In this document: positions 34,001 through 43,000 of the stretch, piece by piece
Numbering within the stretch: the stretch's first letter is position 1
How the letters are laid out: each line of letters begins with the position of its first letter
DNA from: Xenopus tropicalis
Taxonomy: Eukaryota > Chordata > Amphibia > Anura > Pipidae
Assembly (NCBI RefSeq): GCF_000004195.4
Contig: NC_030678.2
Location: 87,828,904-87,892,903 of the forward strand
Direction: 5' to 3'
DNA length: 64,000 bases
Notes under the pieces: generated by a model
Database searches by the model: none
The model's input: the letters and a program-made list of their open reading frames with translations, nothing else
Told to the model about the DNA's origin: nothing
Program-made: the position numbers and the translations under genes

Positions 34001-37000
34001 CGACCGATATCCGCAACCTTCTGCGATTTTCGGCCGCCTCGCGGAGTTGCCATACACACACCGAATATCGTACAAAACAAGGTTTTGTACCATATTATCA
34101 GTGCATGTATGGCCAGCTTTAGACTGCTTTTAAAGCGGACCTGTCACCTTAAGAAATAATTTCAAATTGTTTTCTGTTGTGTTTGGCAAGCAAAATAAAC
34201 TTTACTTACACTGTATAAATTATTTTAATTTTATTTTCTTCATCCTTGGAATTCACAGCAATTGCAGCAAGCAGGCAGGGGCCATTTTGTGGACACTGTT
34301 ATCAAAGCAGGCATTGCATCCTGCCAAAATCTTGTTTCTGTGCCAGTATGGGGGGACCTGATGCCCATGTCCATGCACTGGTTACACAATTACATGGTGA
34401 GGAGGGAGGGGGAATGTGTGGAGGGCAGCAACATCTAAGAAGTTCTGAATTTAAAGTGAAAGTAACTGTCTGCCCCACCTCTATGCCTAAGGCATAGAGG
34501 CGGGGCAGGCATTATATGATTGACAGCTGGGATTTTAAAATGCTTTTATAATGGGTATGGGTGTGGTAATAAAAAAATTATTTTGGATTTCATGTTTAAT
34601 TTGAAAAGGACTTTTATTATACAACTTTTTATGTCTGGGTGACAGGTCCACTTTAACTACTTGTTACTGTTAAACAGTAATTTACATTCCCTGAATGTAC
34701 ATTTTGTTGTCATGTACACCATTTCTTTACAGTCCCAAATGTGTTTAACTTTGGACTAAATTTACAGTTTACCACATTTTGCATCATGTTTATTCTGGTC
34801 CCATAATTATAAAATTAACGTGGATCTAAAGGCAAAATATCTTGGGTAAAACTCAGCTTTGTGCAGATCCTATTTACATTTAAACATCCACAGTGGTCTC
34901 TGTTTCTGTCCACCTATAAGAATAGTGCAGAGATGGGTTTTCTGGGTGCAGTCGAAACCAAGTTCTCTGGCAAGTGGCACAGACATGCCTGCAGTATTCT
35001 TATCGGCAGGCGGAAACTAAAGCACACAGAGACGGCTGGCAGCTGTTTAAGTTTTGTGGGGATAAGCCAAAGCGAAAGCCAGGGGATTTGGCTGACCAAA
35101 TATATTTCACCACTTCGTTCTTGGAAGCGGTACAGAATTTTGAATACATTTATATTGCAAAACAGGACCATATTATATAGAGAACCCAGAGATTATAATT
35201 TTTTGCCTTTAGATGCCCTTTAAAATTCTTTCCTAGCCAGTTATGTAAAAGAGCAGCCAGGAGACCAGTATTAGATTTTCCATGGATTCTAGATAGAGTT
35301 TTCTGCTGGGCCTTTCAAACATGGCCAAGGTAGTGGTGCACAGGTGGAATTTAAAGGTGTAGTTCACCTTTTAAGCTTCACTTTTAGGATGAAGACACAC
35401 AGGCCAATTAGTTAACTAGCCCCGTGAGGTACAATTAGAATGCGGAAACTTGTATATTTATTCACAGAGGTTAGTCACCACTACTGGGGTTTTAAAAACC
35501 CCAACTAACCACCCTGTCTGTCTTCACCCTTAAAGAGGAAGGTAAGTCATTTTGGCAATTTACTGTCAATAGATTTCTACATTAGTGCCACCTATAACAC
35601 TATATTTATTTTGCAGAAAGCATTCCCATACCTGAGTAAAGAGCCTTAGAAGTGTGCTCCCTCAGAGATCTCATGACCAGAAATAATGTAACAGGAAGTA
35701 GTGTGGAAAAGACAGAACTCTGTCCATTTATTGGCTGATGTGGCCTAGCTTGTATGCGTGCCTTGGTTTGTTTATGTGCACTGTTAATCCTATAATCCCA
35801 GGAGGCGGCCCTTAATTCTTAAAATGGTAATTTTTTATTTAGGATCGCCCAATAGCACATACTACTAAAAAGTATATTTTTATGAAAATTGTTTATTTAG
35901 ATGAAGCAGGGTTTTACATATGAGCTTGTTTATACAATCTATTTTTATAGAGACCTACATTGCTTTGGGTTATGGTTTTCCTTTAAGTACTTACTCCATC
36001 AGTACAGTAACAGTTAGTTCCCCTGATACATGTATCATTTTTAACAGTATTGAGCAGTTATATGTTATAAAAGTAAGGGGAAATTATCTTGTGCAGCTGT
36101 TAAGTCTGCTACTGCGCACATTATTGGTGCTCACAATTTCTCCATGCAAATTTGAACCTCGGATTTTATAGATTTAGCTGCCATCCCAAGGACGTACACT
36201 ACGGTACAATGCTGCTGTAAAAAATATACATATTGTGTTCACTCTCGCATTCTAGGATTTGCTTACATGTCTTCAGTTTTTTTACTAGCCTTTACATTTA
36301 TAGATCATGTTAAACTGGTTTCTTAGGTTACTGGAAACCTACCCCATGCCATTGTTTTATTTCTTATGTGCATTCATTGCTGTGCACATAAGCGACAGTA
36401 AAGTAAAGTCTGCTTCGCCAACCTGTCAGTGTTCTGTTTAGGTGAACACAGTTCAGGAATGTAGATCAGGTCAGGTGGCAGATTCAAGTTTCCGATTTGA
36501 GTCCTTAAGATCGATTTGGCAATTGATCTGCCCGTGTACTGGGATCCCCAATGGGCCTACCCAGTCGATATCTGGCTGAAAATTGGCCACGTGTCGATTT
36601 GATTTTCCTGTTGGATCAGGGACTGCACTGATTTATTGATGTGGTCCTCATTCCAATGGCTCCTGTACCCGTCATTGTAATTAGGTGGGCATATCAGGAG
36701 ATGATCTGTTCATTTGAATACCTCACCTTAATGTGTATGACCACCTTAAAACTTATCTCACTGTTTGCCACATGAAAACTCTGTTGAAGTCAATGGTAAG
36801 TAAGTTTTCTCTCTGAATCTCGCCCATAAGTTTTCATGTGATAAACCATAAAATAATGTTTTCTTGTGGAATTAAATCTGGCCCAATATTTGACAGTTTT
36901 GGGGGTTTTTTTCATTCATCATCAGAAGTGAAACTATTACTTTTAATTTTTCTGTAACCCTGTGGAATGCAAATATGCCTTCTGTCTGTGCCTTAAAGGA

Positions 37001-40000
37001 GAACTAAAGCTTAATAAAAAGTAGGCTAGAAATGTTGTACATTTGGGCTTCTGAACCAGCCCAAGGCAACTAGAGCCATTTATGAGGAAAGAACTGTGAA
37101 GACACCCACAGTTGTTCCCAATCATCTTGTTTTGCTGATTCGCTGCTGCTGTCAGTTTAGGGACAGACGCACAATATACTATATACTATATGTAGAATAT
37201 AAATGTCACAATATAGGGCTGATTAGTAATTCTTTTAAATTGACATTACATGGCAGCTACGAAACCAGTGCATTGATTTAATAATCAGCCCTGTAGCATC
37301 AATTTATGACACGATGATTTGCAACAACCCCCATAACTCTGAACTATTTCTCTCTTTTAGATGATCAGTGCTGAAGCCCCAGTTTTGTTTGCCAAAGCTG
37401 CACAGATTTTTATAACAGAGTTAACCCTACGTGCCTGGATTCACACAGAGGACAACAAAAGGAGAACTCTTCAGGTAATAAAACACTATTTTTAGTTGTT
37501 GCTTAACACCTCTGGTTTATATAGACCTTACTGCAAGGCTTGGCTCCTTATGTACTTTTGCATTTCTAAATTTAAACTTGATAAATATTCTGAATCTGTG
37601 CTCAGAGCTATTTTGGGCGTCTCCGACATGTTAACGAATTTGTGAAGAATGTATTAATTTTATTTAGTTTTAAAACAAAACATTATCTATGACTCTCCCC
37701 AATGGAATCTTTTGAAGTTACTGCAGCTGAGAGGGTAGTATTCATTGCTTTGCAGCACCACTACTAACCAGTTTTATTAGGTGCCAGATCTTTTTTTATA
37801 AACTGCAAGGTTCATGTCAGGCTGTTTCTAGTGATGTAGGCAAAGGTTTGGAATGGGGAAAAAAAATTTATATATAGGCATTTAAAAGTTGGCCTCTGTG
37901 GAAGCATTCTTGCTAAATCTTGGCCTCTAGCATAAATCCAGGCTTTTATAGTGTTGTCTTTGATGACTGGTTAACCCCTGTAGCTTCAACTTTGATTCTA
38001 AGCTTCTTCACAAGTTGGGTCACTTGTCACAAAAAAAAGCCACTCTTTTGCTGTATTTATAAGGTTTTATTTTCTGCTTTGCAGGCTGCCATATTGTGGT
38101 ATCTCCCTATGATACTTTATGGCCGTGCAGAATGTTCAAGCCAATCAGATTTTGACTGTAGTCAATCGGTTATTAACATGGCATATGATATATATTTGCA
38201 GTTTTACATGTGACCACTATTTTATAACCATTTTATTGTCTGTATCTTTCTAGAGAAATGACATTGCTATGGCAATCACAAAGTTTGATCAGTTTGACTT
38301 TCTTATTGACATTGTCCCCAGGGATGAATTAAAACCTCCAAAGCGCCAGGTGAGTGCCCTAAGAATGGATCGTACTGTGTCCTGTGAAAGTTTTGCCTAA
38401 CTGGCAAACAGAGCTTTATTTCAAAAGACAAACTGTTATTTCTATTTGTAAATTAATAATGATTTAAATAGACCTGTTGTTAATGTTAAAAATAATATTT
38501 TAGCCATTGTATGAGACACACAGGTAAGTGTTGTACAGTTGATTCCACACAGTTTCTAAGCCAAGTGAAACACAAAGTGAATGATAATGGGCAGTTACAG
38601 CCTCTGTAAACATCCTTGACTGGAAGCTGTGAAATAATGATAGTAGCTTTCAGTCGGATGTTTACAGCTGCTAGCTGCTGCAGTCCTCTTTTACATGGTC
38701 CAGTTTCAGGAGTGAGGAGGAGACCGATGACGCCCCTGGACAGTCTATCTACAGGAGTGCATTGTATATCTCAGTTAATGGTTTACCAGCAGCACATTGA
38801 ATCACTGGGACATCTGCCCGAGAGCTGAGCATTAAAACTGTGTATCCCAATAAGGACCTCTCTTGCTTGCTCAGCAGCTTTACCATGCTGGTATTTAATT
38901 CAGTCGACAAGCTCATTTCTGTTAAAAAGATTCTTTAGAGTAGATATATGGCTGTACATGGAAATAATATATACAGATTTAAAACAGGGTGCCCATCAAT
39001 TTTACTCCCTAATAGTTCCCAGGAATATCAATTTCCTGAGCCATAGATACATTATAAAAGGAAACTTTGGCTAGGAATCAAGGAAAAAAAACAAACATTT
39101 AGTAGTTGAGTGGCTCGTATTGCAATCACTAAGTACATATAAGGCTGCAGACTGGGAAAGATTTTGCAGTCTGTTTTACTCTTTAGTCTATATAATTTAG
39201 GTAGTTTTTATCAGCAGTAGATGCTAAATATAAATGCTAATACTGGGGCAAGTGTAGGTATTAACTGTATTTTTCAGTTCCTATTGAATTTAACATCAGT
39301 GGATTACATTGGTAAGATAATTTTCTTGGAGTCAGACCTAGCCTGATATTTTGTGGTGAGCCAAACTGCTCTTATCCCACTCCTCCAGTAAAAAAAGGAT
39401 ATTATAGATTAGCAAAAAGGAAACAGGGTACAATAGGAGGCTTTATAAGGAAGGTTTGGGTGCCTGCCAGTCACGGATACAGGGCAAGCAGGTAAAGGTT
39501 ACACAGAGTCTTTGTTTCATCCTTACAAAGAGCATGTTCATATCTAAGAGGGAGAATGAAAATAAACCTGTGCATTGATTCTTTCCAAACGAACCATGCA
39601 GCAGTGATTGTAAACATCCTACACTCTCAGCTGTGAACATAAGGTGGCTGGGAGAAGGGTGTTTACTCCCCCTGCCATGGAGTAGTCCTCATATGTTATC
39701 TTTTTTCTATTTCTTTTTTTTTTTTTTTTCTTTTAGCAGGTAATGTCTCTTTTTACTGATAGATCGACATGATTATTGAAGATGCATAATTTGTAAAAGC
39801 CTTTGTTTAACGTCTGGCTACTTTTTTACAGGAAGAAGTCCGGCAGACTGTGAACTCCACGGAGCCAGTTCAGTACTACTTCACTCTAGCACAGCAGCCA
39901 GCTGCTGTACAAGTGCAAGGACAGACAGCTGGTCAGCAAACTACATCGTCCACCACCACCCTCCAGCCCGGTCAGATTATCATAGCTCAGCCACAGCAAG

Positions 40001-43000
40001 GCCAGGTCAGCTTGCCATGCAAACAGGGTTTAAATAAAAAAAAAAATACTGTCAACGTTTGTCACCAACAAGTAAGGTTCTGGCAAAAGCAAAGTGCAAA
40101 ATGCTACATAGGACTTTAATAATCTTCTGGCCCAGCATCGGCAGAATACATTTGCAGTTACTGTTTTTACAGTGGTGTGAGTCCAACTATTTCCTAATGT
40201 GTCTATTAAGCATTAAGATTCCAGAAGTGCCATGCGGACATTATCACATTGACCGGAGTTCCAAGGGCTAAAAAATTCAAATCCTACAGGGCATAATTAA
40301 GTTTGCTGTAAGAGCTTGCTTAGTGCACCAGTATCCTATCACCATATATTACCAGTTGAGGAACTCCTTAATTAGAGACAGGACTCCATTTTATAAGCTC
40401 CTGGTCCTCTTTGTTATTCAGAATGGTATGTTGATCATGTTTTTCTTGTTTGTGGGTTTAAACCAAAGTTGCCTTCATGTCTCCTTTGCAGAATGCACCA
40501 GTTACCATGCAGGTTGGAGAGGGACAGCAGGTACAGATTGTGCAGGCACAGCCTCAGGGACAAAGTCAGCAAGGGCAGAGTGGAGCTGGGCAGACCATGC
40601 AAGTCATGCAACAAATAATCACCAACACAGGAGAGATTCAGCAGATCCCGGTATGTGTCAGCCACTGGGGAGGGTGGGTGCAGCAAGTCATATGGGAGGG
40701 AGCAAATAACCTTAAAATTACTTTTATGTGTTTTAGTTTAGCTGCAGTTTTTTTATAGAAATGTATGCATGTCAGTTAGCTTGAAGCTTTTAACTTCATA
40801 ACAATTTTATACAGCTATCAATCTGATCCCACACCCATGAAATTGGTTGACAGTATATTGTGATTTTCGTATGTAAGTTATTGTAATAGTGTTAATGGTG
40901 TGCCAGCACTTAATATGGTTAACAAGCATGCAGTAATACAGTTATAATTGTGATATATACATATGCAAGCAAAAATGAAGATTTATTTTTTTCTAATTAT
41001 TACGCAGCAAGGTCTATTTACTAACTTTTGCTAAATTGCATTGAGGTTCGCCAATTGGATTCGGCGCATGCCTAAATATTTCTGCTGCAGCACGACAATT
41101 AATCAATTGTACTGGTTTCTTCCTAGGTTCAGCTGAATACAGGGCAACTGCAATATATACGACTAGCCCAGCCAGTGTCCGGAACACAAGTTGTTCAGGG
41201 ACAGATCCAGACCCTAACAGCTAATGCACAGCAGGTACTGCTTCATAAAACAGTACCAGTGATATAACGGATCATTGGTTATCTATGCAAAAAACAGGAA
41301 AAACTGCATGTTACGAACCATCACAAAATAGTTGCCTAGACTATAATACCATTCAAGCTTCCATAACAGAGCCTTGTTAATTGTTGTCCCTCGTTTTAGT
41401 AAATATTTGTTTACAGCATCTCTTTTACTTGAGAATCTAAGATTTTTGAAGTAGCTTTGTTTTCTAACCGTTTTGTGCAAGACGAAACATGGTTGTTATG
41501 GGTGCGCTGATCTATCTTTTTTTGTGACTGTGTCCTCTACATGGATGGGATGGATGTCATTTTCAGCAACCATAATTGGCAATAACAACACATCAGTTCA
41601 AATTTCTGCCCTTTTTAAGAAACAATATTTTAGTAAAAACCATACCCTTGATTGGAACATTTTTTACCAAGTTCCAGACTGTCTCACACAAGCCTAATAT
41701 CACCATGCGCAATGCCAAAACATCAGCTAGAGTGGTGTGTAGGTTGCCATCTTTGCACTCGCCAGCAAAATAAGCATATTCTCTAAAGAGAATCACTGCG
41801 CTTAACCTTTTGGCCGATGGACTTGTCTATGGTTGGTAGATACCAAAAAAATTCTACCTGCCTGAATGCAAATTGTATTTGCTGGACGGATATATGTGTG
41901 AATCTGTAGTAATGGATTGGGCTAGGTATCCAGTGAACGCATACCTTAAGGGTGAAGACACATGGAGCTACTTGTCACGGCTACAGGAACAGACAATGCT
42001 GATCATCTACTGATAATTCTCTCTGTGTGTTTTAGCAGAGGTAGAGTTTAGTAGCCATGACGAGTAGCTGCTACTAAGTAACTTTGTGTGTCTTAACCCT
42101 AAAGGGCATTAGGGCCCAGCCTCACTAATGCTCTCGAGACTGAGTAAAAGCAAATCTCATGAACAATATTTAACATCTAGTGAAAAGCCTTTCCAGAAAA
42201 ATCTAGGCTATTATAGCTCCAAAGGGATGCCACCTTCATATTAATACCCTTGGTTTCTGAATGAGATGTTGAGCAGACTAGTACTTACATAGTTAAGTGA
42301 CCTTAACGTCTAACGCTGTGAATTCTTTAGTGCACATTTATTCACTCAAATGGTGCCTGCAGCATATTTCCAACCATTAGACTAAAACTGACCTTTCCTT
42401 CCTGGTTCTTGATAATGAATTCTGCCTTTATGGCTTGACCTATGAATTGCTGAATCTACAGTTTTAAAAATATAAAACATATATTGGGACATTTCCCAAA
42501 CATGCTTTACCCCATGAGCCACCCAAGCATAATGTTTGTCTATATTAAGGGTGAAGACACACAGAGCTACTAGTAGCAGCTACTTGTCATGGCTGCAAAA
42601 ATAGACAACGCTGATCATTTACTGATAATTGTCTCTACATGTGTTCTAGCAAAGGCAGTTCTCAGTATTGTCTATGGCCGGGTATTTTCTGGCATTAAGT
42701 ATACGTGACAAGTAGCTGCTACTAAGTAGCTCTGTGTCTTCACCCTATCAAAGTCCATCTTGTTTAGCCAATTTAGCAGGATGTGGGTGCAGGTATAAAG
42801 TACTCCTCTTCTAAATATCAAATGACTCTGTTTATTTGTCAGATTTATTATAGCTGTGAATTTAGTGTATTTTTTTGCAGTAGCTAAATTGCCTCTTTTT
42901 CCTCTCAGATTGCACAAGCAGATGTCCAGCAGGGACAGCAGCAGTTCAGCCAGTTTACCGATGGCCAGGTAAGACAAAGTAATCTGTCTGTAGAACAAAA

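Larger units (their letters stand above)
31581..37360 (+). other. nfyc: nfyc intron 3 (5.8 kb)
   Basis: GT/AG intron between the alpha-1 and alpha-2 exons, filled with MITEs at 32341-32695, 33240-33507, 33773-34125, 34130-34656, 35387-35535, 36450-36748 and 36996-37345. No coding exon or RNA gene is recognisable, and about 31600-32340 and 34660-35380 show nothing I can name. Confidence 0.8.
38350..39831 (+). other. nfyc: nfyc intron 5, host of mir-30e and mir-30c
   Basis: 1482-bp intron with two same-strand microRNA hairpins about 1 kb apart. A poly-T tract near 39718-39735 precedes an AG near 39737; the acceptor used for the conserved reading frame is TTTTTTACAG ending at 39831. Confidence 0.9.
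41235..42908 (+). other. nfyc: nfyc intron 8 (1.7 kb)
   Basis: GT/AG intron containing two copies of a palindromic MITE with GTGAAGACACA termini (41945-42105, 42548-42748). No gene is seen. Confidence 0.8.
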
